Shown in pieces: positions 7,631 to 19,255 of a DNA stretch of 64,000 nt; positions within the stretch are counted from its first letter, which is position 1, and every line of letters starts with the position of its first letter. The notes below the pieces were generated by a model. The model had not been told where the DNA came from. It worked only from the letters and a program-made list of their open reading frames with translations, and did not search any database. The stretch lies in assembly GCA_029339505.1 (NCBI GenBank), contig JAQISU010001239.1, forward strand, positions 4,832,501-4,896,500, written 5' to 3'. The translations under genes were made by a program, and so were the position numbers. The DNA comes from Unio delphinus (Eukaryota > Mollusca > Bivalvia > Unionida > Unionidae).

Positions 7631-8929
7631 TCAACGGAACCCGATTTTAGTGTGAATTTCCCTAGCCCAGTCCCCCTGAAGGAGATAGCGCTAGCAAAAT
7701 TACGAGTATACCACAGTTGGCCTAATATCAGATCAAAATCATTTGGTGGTCAACAACCGAATAATTCACTGGTGTTCTCGTATAAGAATAAAGACGACGG
7801 TACCCCAGACTGGAACGTCGTTTCGATACCAACAGGGTCATACCAAATCGAACAAATCAATAATGAATTCGCGCGTAGAATAAAATCGATTACTGGAACA
7901 GAATCGAAAATCGCTATAACAGTTCATGAGCCGACGCTATCATCCGCAATTGAGATAAGCACAGAAGGATACGTCGTAGATATCTATCAAAGTTCTATTA
8001 GAACAGTACTAGGATGGCCTGAATTACCACCAGGGGGGAAAACTGTTGATTTACCAGAACCACAAAAAACTGATTATATCACCGACAGAATAAAACCTGA
8101 TAATCCAATAAAGAGTTATAAAGATCACCAATTCACTATAGATTTTTTTGGTTTCGGATACCGATCAACTGGAAGAGAGAAGCCAGAGGATAGAATAGAG
8201 GGATATCATTTTGCTAACGAACCTGAAATCATTAAAAATTTCACAGCAATGAATAATGATTTATCGCTGTTGTTAATATCTCTTAAATCCGGCTCTCTCA
8301 CCCGAGATGAATTTATCAGCGTCGTAGAAACATGCAATAAAATTATCGACGATATGGAAACATTTAACCTAAAAATTATTCAGGATATATTAGATGACGA
8401 TAATCCCCTATCGAGAACAGAATTTGCAAAACAATATAATTTTCCCGTTAAAGATATTCCAACATTTAAACTACCGGGATATAACGTACCGGAACTAAAA
8501 AAACTTCTCAGTGACACCATCGATGTTGGTTTTAAAATAATTCATGATACATGGAAAAAAACAGCATCACAGGAAATAAAAATCCTCAAACATAATAATG
8601 ATCCAGATGGTGGCGGTAGGCATATCGCTCCGTTCAACGTGAATATATCCTCAGTGATTGCGCTCAATTTAGTATGTGATGTTATCGAAGGAAGCTATCA
8701 AATTAATCTCGAACGATCAAATCAAGCTCAGCAAGGATATATTCTTTATTCGTTTGCACCAACAGCTCCTCCAGGACTTTTAATAATTGAGTCTCCGGTT
8801 AATCCTGTCTACATGCGATGCCATAATAATTCGTTAACGAGAATTAATTTCAAACTCACAGATCAGTCCAATAATCTAATTGATCTACAAGAAGAGGTGT
8901 TAGCAATTAGTCTGTTTGTGAGATCCTAA
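7553..8929 (+). CDS. Penton-like / minor capsid protein
   Basis: 458 residues, intact. The N-terminal domain (MISITSTEPDFSVNFPSP ... YHSWPNIRSKSFGGQQPNN ... GSYQIEQIN) is conserved in all copies. The middle (about 165-350) is variable in sequence and length. The C-terminal domain (NNDPDGGGRHIAPFNVNIS ... APTAPPGLLIIESPVNPVYM ... LVIS-type end) is strongly conserved and beta-rich. This C-terminal pattern, with a PPG-(F/L)-I-E-P-P-Y core, is shared by virion proteins annotated as penton in metazoan adintovirus-like elements. The start at 7553 is the second of two duplicated starts. It is the last gene, about 40 bp before the terminal repeat. Homologues: 53860-55186 and 59426-60811, both broken. 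Confidence 0.6.
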   Translation: MTTPMELLQQIVENTNPVQTSMISITSTEPDFSVNFPSPVPLKEIALAKLRVYHSWPNIRSKSFGGQQPNNSLVFSYKNKDDGTPDWNVVSIPTGSYQIEQINNEFARRIKSITGTESKIAITVHEPTLSSAIEISTEGYVVDIYQSSIRTVLGWPELPPGGKTVDLPEPQKTDYITDRIKPDNPIKSYKDHQFTIDFFGFGYRSTGREKPEDRIEGYHFANEPEIIKNFTAMNNDLSLLLISLKSGSLTRDEFISVVETCNKIIDDMETFNLKIIQDILDDDNPLSRTEFAKQYNFPVKDIPTFKLPGYNVPELKKLLSDTIDVGFKIIHDTWKKTASQEIKILKHNNDPDGGGRHIAPFNVNISSVIALNLVCDVIEGSYQINLERSNQAQQGYILYSFAPTAPPGLLIIESPVNPVYMRCHNNSLTRINFKLTDQSNNLIDLQEEVLAISLFVRS

Positions 8930-8938
8930 AGACTTGAT

Positions 8939-9232
8939 CAAATCATTTATTATTTTTTGTTAACCTGTAGCAGCAGAGAGGGTGGATGACAACAAGTTGC
9001 GACCAAAATTAATTAAAAAATCGTAAAAGTCTCCGTTTTCATTTTTTTAGTTAAAATGAGATTTCGTAGGGAAGGCTCGTTAAAATTTCAATCAATTGTT
9101 TGTCTGAAAACGTTGTAGGGTTTGCCCCTGAGACATTTTTTTTGGTTAAAATGAGATCGTAGGAAGGCTCGTTTTAAGGATTCAATCAAAATTTTGTCTA
9201 AAAACGTTGTAGGGTTCACCCTTTCTGCTGCT
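8939..9232. repeat. Right terminal inverted repeat of provirus A
   Basis: The region is bracketed by AGCAGCAGAGAGGGTG (from 8969) and its near reverse complement CACCCTTTCTGCTGCT (ending 9232). Between them an ~90-bp unit (GTTAAAATGAGAT ... AAAACGTTGTAGGGTT) occurs twice in tandem. The adjoining AAATCATTTATTATTTTTTG (from about 8939) also belongs to the terminal repeat in the inner provirus. The outer end is CT, matching the 5'-AG of the opposite strand expected for Polinton-type ends. Confidence 0.8.
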
Positions 9233-10055
9233 CATCCACTAATCCGTTCATTCAAAAGAAACATTTATTTGTCAGTGGTATATTGTGTTTGTCCGATGCG
9301 AATCTAAACTCTCCTATAAGATACCGGCGTTCCAATAGCATACCATTGAAGAGAGCGAGATGAATTTGAACACATTTAGAAACGATCATGTTGTCAACTC
9401 TTTCGGTAACAAACAAGCCGTTTGCACGATCTGACCTTTCAACAATCACTTTGAGAACAGAGGAATCAGAGGTGATTTAAAAATGGTGTAATTATGACAA
9501 TAGAGATAGTAATGCCACAAACAATTTCACACAAAAAATAAATAGTTATTGTTGTACTAAACAATACATCACTGAAAGCCATGATTTATAAACTTCAAAA
9601 AGTTTATTCTACTTGTATTTCTTTTCGCCACAGAAGGCTGTCCCAGGGCCATGTCAGGGTAACGTGTAAACTTTCCCACAGTACCTCATGCTGATGGTCT
9701 TAAACTTTTCGTATCCAAGCTTCGAGTCCAAGCCATTGCCATTCGCTGAAATCATTCCAGTTTAAAAGTTGTTGGTGTGAATATAGAATGAACACAAATT
9801 CTAGGTAAGTGTGACATGTAGACCAGGTGTAATTGGCATTCATCATATATCGCACGAATTGCATACCAGTTATATTCACCTCGCTCGCCATGGGGTTGAC
9901 CAATATTCAGGAAGATTGTAAACATTGTGTTTTGTTTGCCAATGCCTCATTTGATTATTTGATGACATGGCGGATTTTTCTTCTGATTATACACATATAA
10001 ATAACACAAAAAAAACTAAATATGTTCATAATGTAATTCTCTTAAATAGTTAAAT
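9233..10055. other. Host DNA, no gene recognised
   Basis: AT-rich sequence right of provirus A. Only short unconvincing open frames are present; no repeat family or exon signature is evident. Confidence 0.5.
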
Positions 10056-10300
10056 GGGGCCCCGAGTGGCCGAGTGGTCTAAAGCGCTTTCCGTTACGGA
10101 TCACTGCCGTCTCACCTCTGTCTGCGTTGGTTCGAGTCAAAGATTCGGCTAATTTAGTTATGTGAGAAAGCTTGCCAGTAGCTTCTCGTGGGTCGGTGGT
10201 TATTTCCGGGGGTTTTACTTGGGTTCTTCCTCCACCAATAATACTGGCCGCCATGTATAGCCTATCGTGTGCTAAAAAATGGCGTTAAACACTAAAAAAA
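10056..10300 (+). mobile_element. tRNA-derived SINE, copy 1
   Basis: The head is tRNA-like, with an A box (TGGCCGAGTGGTCTAAAG) and a B box (GGTTCGAGTC). The body (GAGAAAGCTTGCCAGTAGCT ... CGGTGGTTATTTCCGG ... AATACTGGCCGCCATG) ends in GGCGTTAAACACT and an A-rich tail. A second copy lies at 10728. Too long and too diverged downstream to be a functional tRNA. Confidence 0.8.
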
Positions 10301-10727
10301 AATAAAAATAATAAAAAATAAATAAAAAAGTTACATTTTGTGTTTACTTAAATGTCCTTTCCACATAACTGCCCACATCCACTTTTAATAGGTATGATTT
10401 GACTTGTGAATTCCTTTACAACTTGAAAAGGGTTTAGAACCCAACACTCCTTTACAGTAATATAATTCGTACTTGCCGTCACCCCTCCGGATTTCACCTC
10501 TAAACGTGTTTTGGCCTACACTCGTAAAACATAATAGCTGATCATTATATATTTGCACCCCCCCTCACCCCACCCCAAAAAAAAAAAAATGCAGGCGCCA
10601 CTGGCCAACATACCATTAAAATGTGTTCATTTCCTATAACATCACACAAGCTCATCCAATGTTAAATCCTTATAATCGCCATACATGTCCATTTACCGCA
10701 CAACGTTGACCCATAACTACCCATTCG

Positions 10728-10962
10728 CGGGGCCCCGAGTGGTCTAAAGCGATCTCCGTTACGGATCACTGCCATCTCACCTCTGTCTGCGTGGGTTCGA
10801 GTCTAAAATTTGGCTAATGTAGTTATGTGAGAAAGCTTGCCAGTAGCTTCTCGCGGGTCGGTGGTTCTTTCTGGGGATTTTCCCGGGTTCATCCTCCACC
10901 AATAATACTGGCCGCCACGTAGAGCCTATCGTGTGCTGAAAAATGGCGTTAAACCCTACAAC
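10728..10962 (+). mobile_element. tRNA-derived SINE, copy 2 (A-box region shortened)
   Basis: Shares GGGGCCCCGAGTGGTCTAAAG, TACGGATCACTGCC, the B box GGGTTCGAGTC and the body CTTGCCAGTAGCTTCTCG with copy 1 at 10056. The 5' head has lost the GGCCGAGT portion of the A box. Confidence 0.8.
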
Positions 10963-12400
10963 AACCCATTCGCTATAACACTTTGTGCTTACATGAATGT
11001 AATGTTTCATCTATTAATCAATCTTCGTAAGACATGTAGTGTTGTCGATTACAGTCTAAACTTCTAATAGCGCGTGCCAGGCAACATTGAACTTCAGACT
11101 AAACATCCCATGTGTTAAATTGCAAAACCGGCATTCCACCATGTAATGTTAATTAAGATAACCGCTCTGTATGTCTACAATGATAGTTTATGATAATCGC
11201 CATACCAGCCAAACTAGTGGCCCCCATAACTACGCATTCACAATGCCACATTGAATTACGTTTCTACGAATCGGCCTCTGTAACATGGGTAGTCTTGCCG
11301 AGCTCAAAAAATAAACAGCTAATGATGTTGATCCAGATTTAGCATCACATGACGCTCTCAGAGTACAAGGTATAGGCGTTTTCTTTTACTTGCCATTGAA
11401 TGATAACAGAGTAGAATCTGATTTGACAGTGCATCCTTTCACCACAGACATGGGGCTACAGTGATTGAAGATGTGCATTATCCAATATTTATTTATACAG
11501 TTATAATGTGCATGTACATATAACTCTCAGTCTAGCGGTTTCCTTATGTTATACATTTAAAGGAAACATCTGCATGCACTTTGAACCTGCTAGACCGACA
11601 GTTACATGTCAAACGTAATTGGCAAGTATATACAATATTTAAGTACACGATACATGTGCTCCGGTGCAAGATTTAACAGACTTGTCTGTATTTTCCGACG
11701 GAAATTCCATTATTAGTCGTTCTCATAATTTTGCCTTAAATGAAACTGAAAAGAGAAATAAATGAGAAGAATGTGACAGTGATAGGAGGTACGTACTCTC
11801 TTTGGCAGTAGCGTTAGTAATAGTAGTAATACTATTAGTAGTGATTATAGTTGTAGTATCAGGAGTGTCGGGAATATTTCGGGTAAATCAGGAGTTCAGC
11901 AGTGAAAAGAATTCCAACTATTTATCATAATTTACAAGTATAGACATCATTGGGGGAAGGTGTGGTGGTACTTAAGCCAGATAGTTTTACGTGTACAGAC
12001 ATGCAATTTGAGACTGCACTTCGACCAGATATAATTGTATAAATAACTAATGAGTGTACACGATATCAATGAGGAATTTATTTCGTGTGACAGTTTTACA
12101 AAAGGGTTGCTGTGTACATTTAAAAACCCGTTCAGTGTGTAGAGAAAAAGAGACGTAGTGAATACCTCTAGTAATATGTAATGTTACCTCTTCAACAGAG
12201 AAAGGTGCCAGTAAATAACAATAAATGGAATTTCAAACAATGAAGAGGTTAAGAGAGATTCACATGCATCCATATAAATTTAAAGTGTTGAATATGAAAC
12301 ATATCTGGCACAGGTTTCCAATAATTGATTTCAAAACCTATGTTTCAAATTTTGGTTTTGTGGAGAGTTTGGTAGATAATATAAATCTGTTCTTTATTGT
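10963..12400. other. Host DNA, no gene recognised
   Basis: AT-rich sequence without a convincing reading frame, RNA gene or repeat. A short low-complexity GTAGTAATA-type stretch lies near 11815-11850. Confidence 0.45.
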
Positions 12401-12401
12401 A

Positions 12402-12402
<1 letters not shown>

Positions 12403-12480
<78 letters not shown>
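12403..12480. repeat. (TA)n microsatellite
   Basis: About 78 bp of uninterrupted TA dinucleotides. Reading frames of alternating Tyr-Ile through it are artefacts. Confidence 0.97.
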
Positions 12481-12483
<3 letters not shown>

Positions 12484-12775
12484 AAACATTCTGGAGGCAT
12501 AACTGTAAATGTGCACGAGTCACGTTTTATAAATTCAAACATCATTGAAAGTACAAAACACATTTTAATATATATATTAACCGTATATGTATTTTTAACT
12601 GGATACGTATATATTTCACCAGACTAACCATACATTCACTCTGAGGAAAACACATGTAAAATGATAGAAAATGATAAAGCCAAATTACAATTGAAATAAA
12701 GAAATCTTCCATTTATACTTAAATGGGTGCTTAACGCATAGAGTAAATATCCTGATTGTACTATTACAATAGCTA

Positions 12776-12953
12776 TATTTACTCAAATACTTCCTCAATT
12801 ATTGAACACATGATTTAATAGTTTTCGATTGTAGTGCATAAAATATGTAACAGAAATTAATGAAATCGACAATTTAAGTAAAATCAAGTTCTTTCTTTCA
12901 TTACAATACAGAGTGATAATTCAAGATACAAAATAATATCATATCACAAATCC

Positions 12954-13034
<81 letters not shown>
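12776..13034. repeat. Dispersed repeat copy 1 ending in (GA)n
   Basis: A ~175-bp segment (TACTCAAATACTTCCTCAAT ... ATTTTAGTA-type variants ... GATACAAAATAATATCATAT) is followed by about 75 bp of (GA)n from 12957. The same segment with the same trailing (GA)n recurs at 16387-16611 in the same orientation, so it is a mobile or duplicated repeat with an intrinsic microsatellite tail. Confidence 0.8.
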
Positions 13035-13036
<2 letters not shown>

Positions 13037-14755
13037 CATATATAAACAATGTTCAAAAACCTCTGATTATGTTATACAAACATAATTATTTGTTTCCTAT
13101 ATAATACAATTGGTTTTATGCGAATTTTTTTTCCTTGTTATGTTTTTGTATTTCTTGTTTCGGTTTTAATGCTTTGTGCTTATGTTTAGTGAAATCATCC
13201 AAGTCATGTATGCTTAACAAGAAACGCGGCTTTAGATATGACAAAGAAAGGTGCACAGGTGCATATGCATGTGATGAACATATGTTTTGTTGTCGGTATT
13301 GATCGGAATGTTTTCGCCTGAAAAGATGATTCTAACCCCAGGCATTTATGTTTCATTTTGTTTTGAATTGTATAGAACCATGAGCAGTCAAGTATAGTTC
13401 TTCAACAAAGACTTCTTAAAATGTAAAACCTGTTTGAAGATTAAATCAATGACTAGGCTTTGTCACTGAAGTCTCTTGTTTGCATTCTATCTAATTATTG
13501 TTTCATCTGCTTTGCTGAAACTTGTTAAGAGAAGAATTGTGTTTGTTTATTTGCTATGCTTTTATTGGAGCAAATTTTGTGGGTTATATCCACTGATAAA
13601 AAAAGAAAAATACTCTCACATCAATAGAGATAGAGCGTTTTGCTATCGAGGAAAAATAAACCCACACAAAACAACCAACAAATACCTTATATCCAAGTCA
13701 GGCCGAAAGAGGATTTAAAAGAAAAGTTTTATTTATGACTTGCGGCGTACCTAAATTATATGGCACCCGGGGCGGAACCTTCCTTTGACACCCCTATAAA
13801 TAATTTTAAGAACTAAACATGCAGAAAATATATTATGTTTGCAAGTAGAATTTTAAACAGCAAAGTGCTGTCACGTGCAAATCGGAAATAACTTTGGTGG
13901 CGAATGTTTCATTTGGTTTGATAACTTGTACTGGTGTTGCAGCTCTCCCGATCCCCCCTTTCTGGATGTCACCCGTGGCAGACCACTCCGTTGCACGTCC
14001 CATATCGGTAGGCCACTGATCATGACGTGTTATGCCATTTTTTGTTTGTTAAATAACAAAATGTATCCATTGAGTGTGAGTGCTATTCTAGTACATTATC
14101 AACTTGTTACTCCATATTTGAAACAAAACCCAAAATGAAATAACGTATCTATGGCAACAAAAGCTCACTTCTAATTTCCTGGGTACTTTAAATATAGTAT
14201 TAGCCAGTTAGTTGAAAAATGGTTGGAAATCAGATTCTTTGGCAGAATTACAGAAAACGCGCCATTTTTGTGTGTTTGCTATCCCGGTTTTGACAATAGT
14301 CGCCGTGTTCTTGTATTTTGACGTCAAGATATTTTAGACATCTTTAATTGAACCAATAAGCTTTTATGGTGCCATCTAAAGTGTTGATTTTTATTTTATA
14401 TCTTACTCATGAGCAATATTTTTATATGAACTACTCATGAATCACTTGAAAAAGGACGCATTGCTCCAGGTTGCCAGAAAATATGAGTTCCCTGAGCTTA
14501 AGTTTTATTTAACGAAGCCAGAAGAAGAGAAGAAAAAAAGTGAAAAGTGAAAGGGAGAGATACGATAGGCAAATGAAAGTGCAAATGTAAAATGACAAAG
14601 AAGACAAGAAAATACAGATGCAGATTGAAAGAGAAAAGAAAAACGTGGAGTTCAGTTTATGTTAAGAAAAATAGAGCTAGCGAATAGAAAGCACACCCAC
14701 CACCTTACACACAAGTTCAGGTTTTTATGTTACTGGAAGTATTATGTTAGTAAAA
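13035..14755. other. Host DNA, no gene recognised
   Basis: No supported gene. The open frames at 13476-13718 and 13875-14138 have no recognisable domain, no splice context and ordinary length for AT-rich DNA. Confidence 0.4.
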
Positions 14756-14756
14756 A

Positions 14757-14850
14757 ACCGATACGGTGGCCTAAGAGCTAGAGCGTCATCCTTAGATGCG
14801 AGATGTCGCGGGTTCGAACTCTGGCCGAGATACCAAAGATATATATCTTA
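14757..14850 (+). mobile_element. tRNA-like SINE head fragment
   Basis: GATACGGTGGCCTAAGAGC (A box) and CGCGGGTTCGAACTCTGG (B box) lie about 40 bp apart, followed by GCCGAGATACCAAAGAT as in the other SINE family members at 34358 and 61727. The body appears truncated. Confidence 0.65.
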
Positions 14851-15734
14851 ATCAACATTGAATAGTCTAAGAAGATGACAATCAATTATGACACATTTGG
14901 TTTGGCATGATGCATTTCAGATTATGTGGTGGAAAAGCTTGAGATATTGAGGTATTTAGGTAGCCTAAACTTTGTAATCAGTTTGAAATTAGATCTGGTA
15001 GAAAGTATATTAGAGGAAGTGAAGACATTCAGAAGATTTATTACACCAAAATATGTGAGAGTAGGAAGGTTGACGGAGACTCTTGACAATGTCATCAAAG
15101 TCAGGTGCTTTCTAGAAGACACATTGTATTGAACTGAGTGATCATTTGTGAAGTAGTGAGATAAAGAAAGCGGAAAAAATGATGAAAAAGGCATTGGAAG
15201 TAGAGGTGATAAAGATTATAGATACCTGAGCAAAGGAGAGAAAGAAACAAGACAACAGAAAGCAACACGACAAAATAAAGAAAAAAGAAGGAGTTAGAAA
15301 GACTGAATAACAACTAGATGACGGTATAGGAGAAATTTAGAACCATGGGAGATCCTGACTAGATGTAGAGACGGAAAATAAAAAAAGGAATCATTGAGAA
15401 AGTCAGGAAATTGTGGAAGAACTGAATAAAATAAGAAGAGGTCAAATGATGAAAAAGGTGTTGCAAGTATAGTTGTTTTTAATCGTTTGTATAATTGTTT
15501 GTGAAGTGTTTGTAATTGTATGTTGTATGTGTTATATAAGTCTATGTCTACATCCCAATATTTGGTCTCGATTGAGCTCAGCCCGGTGCACACCTGTTCC
15601 AACAATTCTTGCAACATTGTTACTAATCTTCAGTACCATGACGTCACCACACCTGTTCCATTTTTTTTGTTTGATTAGGATATTTTTACGTAGCTTTAAC
15701 AATTTTTAGTCATATCGCTACGATGTCTGCAGTG
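14851..15734. other. A/G-rich host DNA, no gene recognised
   Basis: A purine-rich stretch with open frames on both strands in the same interval (14922-15617). None shows a domain, so they look like compositional artefacts. Confidence 0.4.
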
Positions 15735-15985
15735 ATGCAGTTTATAGTGATGTCTACCACTGGGGCATATTGCTGCAGATATGCAGCATGATGTCCCACC
15801 CAGTCACATTATCCTGACACCAGGCCGACGAGACCTAACACTAACCTCTTAATCCTGAGTGCCAAGCAAGGCAGCTGTTAGTACCATTTCTGTAATTCTT
15901 TGGTATGACTCGGCCGGGGATCACACCCACGACCTACCGCTTCCGCGGCGGACGCTCTAACCACTAGGCCACCGGAGTGGTGATG
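15735..15985 (-). mobile_element. tRNA-derived SINE, minus strand
   Basis: Read on the minus strand: the tRNA-like head (CCGGTGGCCTAGTGGTTAGA, B box near GGTCGTGGGTGTGATCCC), then the body containing the reverse complements of TGACACCAGGCCGAC and GCAGATATGCAGCATGATG. The same body occurs on the plus strand at 34358 and 61727. Confidence 0.75.
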
Positions 15986-16386
15986 TTCCATTCAATTTTT
16001 TGTTATACAACAACCCCACTTTCTCTTGTCTGAATACAAGCCCAATATTCCCTATGTTAACTCCCCATTGTCCGTATAAGTGCCCAGAGTGATCTGAAAA
16101 GTCTTGTCCGTATATATGCCCAAGGGAGGTATGTAATGTATCTTCACCTCGTCGGTACAGTGCCCCATACTAATACGGCTGTAAAATATATAGAAATCAG
16201 TGGTGTTATAAGTGGTAACATAAATGTGAAATCGCAATCATTAGCTTACAATCTCCATCAAACAATGGGCTCGGATTTCACATTTACATTAACACTGATA
16301 ACATCATTTCCACACTTTTATGCAATATGGACCTTCGAATATTTAGTTTAATGACACGTCTGAAATAATTTAATACTACTAGTTTT

Positions 16387-16550
16387 TATTACTCAAATAC
16401 TTCCTTAATTATTGAATACATTATTTCATAATTTTCGATTGTAGTGCTTAAAATATGTAACAGAAATTAATGAAATCGACTAGTTAAGTAAAAGTTCTTT
16501 CTTTCTTTACAATATAGAGTGATAAGTCAAGATACACAATATCATATCTC

Positions 16551-16611
<61 letters not shown>
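16387..16611. repeat. Dispersed repeat copy 2 ending in (GA)n
   Basis: Direct copy of 12776-13034: TACTCAAATACTTCC, TTTTCGATTGTAGTGC, AATTAATGAAATCGAC and GAGTGATAA are shared, followed by (GA)n from about 16555. Confidence 0.8.
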
Positions 16612-16612
<1 letters not shown>

Positions 16613-17385
16613 TTTATTTGTCTGTTGTATATTTTACATCACTCTATTACAAGATACTGCCTCCTCACACATTACATGTTTTATACTACATACAGTAGCT
16701 TTGTTACCTATATTTGAATTGTATATGCAAAACAGTACATATGTATACTACATAGGTTGGGCATATTTCCAATTTTATATTGTACATATAGTATGCGCCG
16801 TTCTTATGGTATAAGTATTTATCCTAAAATTAAAATGATTTTGAAAAGATGTATTTGTTGATCATTTGACAAACTTATTTCTTTATATGAAAAAAAGACA
16901 TACTTTTAAATATAAAATTGTTATGAGATAAATGGACTTGAAAGATTGTATATATTTTCATAATTTACTGCATAACTCCTACAAATAAACTCTACTCAAG
17001 AGGAGATACAATTTTGCACGAATATTACACTGATTTCATTATTTCCAGCATTCATCACTTACTTCCATTTTAAAAAACTATGAAACGTTTCTTACTTATT
17101 GAACAAAAATGATGTAAATGTGTTTTTTTATATATCGGTTTACGTAGAAATCTTCCTTTAAAGTATGTGGAGACAATGTCTGAATTACATCAACGCTATC
17201 AGTATATTCCAAATACGCTAAGCCATTTTCATTAAAAATGTAATCTTTGTTCTTATGAAATTATATGTAAATGCACTGATGCATTGTAGTTAGAAAGACT
17301 CATGTACATTGTTCTTTGAAAGCAGTACGTAGAGGAGATTGTATCATTCTTGTATCATTCTTTTAATGATAATTTGCAATTGCAG
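16612..17385. other. Host DNA, probable intron upstream of CARD exon
   Basis: AT-rich, no reading frame. It ends in TTTGCAATTGCAG, a fitting 3' splice site for the CARD-coding sequence beginning at 17386. Confidence 0.4.
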
Positions 17386-17702
17386 CATCCAAAGAGAGGG
17401 CATTAATGGATCCAGGAGACAAAAGAGCATTACGTAGAAGCCGCGTGGCTTTAGTTGAGGACTTAGAACCCCAAAACGTTCTGGGCTACCTGGTAGAAGA
17501 TGGAATTCTGACTGAAAATGATGTCGAATTGATATCTAATGGCAAAACGAGAACGGAAAGGTGTCATCTTCTTTTATCAATTCTTCCGAAGAGAGGTCCG
17601 TCTGCACACGGATCTTTCCAACGGGCTATGAGAGCGAAAAATATGTACCCTCATCTGGACACATTACTCAGATTCAACAGACAACTCTACACAAAGACGT
17701 AG
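17386..17702 (+). CDS. CARD-domain exon (host), abutting a provirus remnant
   Basis: The frame is open from the splice-like TTGCAG at 17380-17385 to the TAG at 17700-17702; the first Met is at 17406. The residues fit a caspase-recruitment domain: RVALVEDLEP, VLGYLVEDGILTENDVELI, then KTRTERCHLLLSILPKRGP and HGSFQRAMRA, about 85 residues, the normal CARD size. CARDs are death-fold adaptors in apoptosis and innate immune signalling. Within about 15 bp after the stop, minus-strand pX-like proviral sequence begins, so the exon looks truncated by the insertion or by a later deletion. Alternatively this is a cellular domain captured by the virus; the splice acceptor argues for host origin. Confidence 0.7.
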
Positions 17703-17714
17703 CTTTTGTTAGAG

Positions 17715-18061
17715 CCCTTCTCGACGCTGCCCTGACATCCCTAAGGTGGCCGCTTTTGCGACAGCAGGGACCACGACTGCATTTAATGCTGATGTTGCGA
17801 GGAGTGGAAATATACCACCTGATTTAGTTATGTCGGCAATAGCGTGTGCGGATAGATTAATTATTTTCGCTGTCCTGTCATGTCTAGCATCATTGAACTT
17901 TTACTCTGGTGTACTGTCAGCGACAGCTTATTCTGACAACCCGTAACGTGGTTGTCTTTTTTTTTTAGCGTTATTGAGGTTGCGGATTTTGTCACTGACA
18001 TGGTTTCTAGTTTTGCAATTTGCCCTGGAGTCAGAGTAATATTTATATCATGATATGACAT
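17715..18061 (-). pseudogene. pX-like virion protein remnant
   Basis: It starts at 18061 with MSYHDINITLTPGQIAKLE, clearly related to the start of the protein at 5081. The frame breaks near 17861. The hydrophobic part (GGIFPLLATSALNAVVVPAV) can be read in another frame to about 17720. It ends next to the CARD exon. Confidence 0.75.
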
Positions 18062-18079
18062 TTATAATATGTACAGTCA

Positions 18080-18260
18080 TCTAGTTGCGCATTAATGATT
18101 CTCATTCGTCTACTAACACCTTCAAGTAACATTGATTTATCGTTGAGTTCAACAGCAGTTGCTCTGTAATTAATAACAGCGGATTAACACGAGCTCAGAA
18201 GTGTATATCAACGACAGTCTGTCTGGTTAAATAAAGATATTGCAGTGAAATATAATAGCT

Positions 18261-18262
<2 letters not shown>
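18080..18262 (-). pseudogene. Capsid protein C-terminal remnant
   Basis: The minus-strand reading preserves the capsid C-terminus (VVDIHF, then a DKSMLLEGV-type block just before the stop), immediately upstream of the pX-like remnant as in the other proviruses. It is cut by the (TA)n tract at 18264. Confidence 0.6.

Positions 18263-18263
<1 letters not shown>

Positions 18264-18335
<72 letters not shown>
18264..18335. repeat. (TA)n microsatellite inside provirus D
   Basis: About 72 bp of pure TA, lying inside the capsid remnant. Confidence 0.97.
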
Positions 18336-18338
<3 letters not shown>

Positions 18339-19255
18339 TTTTTTCTCTATATATTTTGTTACGTGCTTAGGCTCGAATAATCAGCAACATAGAAAGAAGT
18401 GAAAATAACAAGCTTGTAAAATTTAATAAATAATTTATTGAGTACAAATATTTTCATAAAAGAAAATATTTAAACCGGTTTTAGAGAATCAACTCCAAAA
18501 AGTAATCCAAAAAGAATTCACATTACTATTGCAAGAGTCCTGATAATAAAATGTCCTAATAGTTCCCGGTTCGAATCTTGACGATGTAATCCAATATGGA
18601 CGACGATATCACGTGATGAAGTCAGTTTCAGTTATATAATAATCCAAATGAGCACAAATAATTTCCAGATAAATAATACAATAAATTCCTCTTGATCCCA
18701 AACAAATTGTAATGATTTACACTCAAACAATAAAACACATATCTTTGTATTACAAAGCCCAAACTAACTACTGAACTGTTCTCTCCCAAATAATAATTTA
18801 AATACTTGTTTTTACGTAAACAGGAAAGGGGTCACGACCTTCCAGAATCTCTCAGAACAATCTCACGTTCGCAATGTCACGTATACATTATGATCTAGAA
18901 AGATGTCCTTGGAAGCAACCAATCATTTTAAAAAAAGCTCTAATGTCCTTGGAATCAAGCAATAATTTTAGAAGCTTGTTTACCCTCTGAAGGAAGGTCA
19001 GAAAATGAGGTTAACATCTGGTGTTTACTTGTAAAGTATATAGGTCATCCATTTCTAGAAAATCTCTCCCAACTAACGAAGTTTTAATCCAAAATGTAGA
19101 ATTTAAATCTAACAGACAGACAATCAAAATAAATATAAATGACTTATTTTAAATATGCGTAACAATAAATATTCTGGTCACGTCCGATAAATGTTATCAA
19201 ACGATGATGTTTAAGTGCTACATGATTATTTTCAAAATTATTAAAAATATGCTCA
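18336..19255. other. Non-viral insertion within provirus D capsid gene
   Basis: About 0.9 kb with no match by eye to any of the other three proviruses and no reading frame. It separates the two capsid remnants and was probably brought in with, or next to, the (TA)n tract. Confidence 0.45.

Larger units (their letters stand above)
1..9232 (+). mobile_element. Provirus A: Polinton/adintovirus-like element, right (structural) part
   Basis: An integrated double-stranded DNA virus whose left half lies before the window. The order is PolB N-terminus (minus), then on the plus strand zinc-ribbon, NUMOD/HNH, small unknown, coiled-coil, pVI-like, capsid, pX-like, protease, fibre-like, membrane and penton-like genes, ending in a terminal repeat at 8939-9232. 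The same order recurs in the inner provirus (38730-55400). Several genes are intact, but the coiled-coil, capsid and protease frames are each broken once. Assignment to the Polinton/adintovirus group comes from the set of PolB, adenain-like protease and capsid-type genes here, together with integrase and packaging ATPase in the sister copies. Confidence 0.88.

Noticed and set aside
10056..10140. Functional tRNA genes at 10056, 10728, 14757, 34358 and 61727
   Set aside because: A and B boxes are followed by conserved SINE bodies and tails; acceptor stems are not intact.
12225..12563. Open frames with Tyr-Ile repeats
   Set aside because: They are translations of a (TA)n microsatellite.
14922..15617. 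Overlapping open frames on both strands
   Set aside because: Purine-rich composition, no domain, no splice context.
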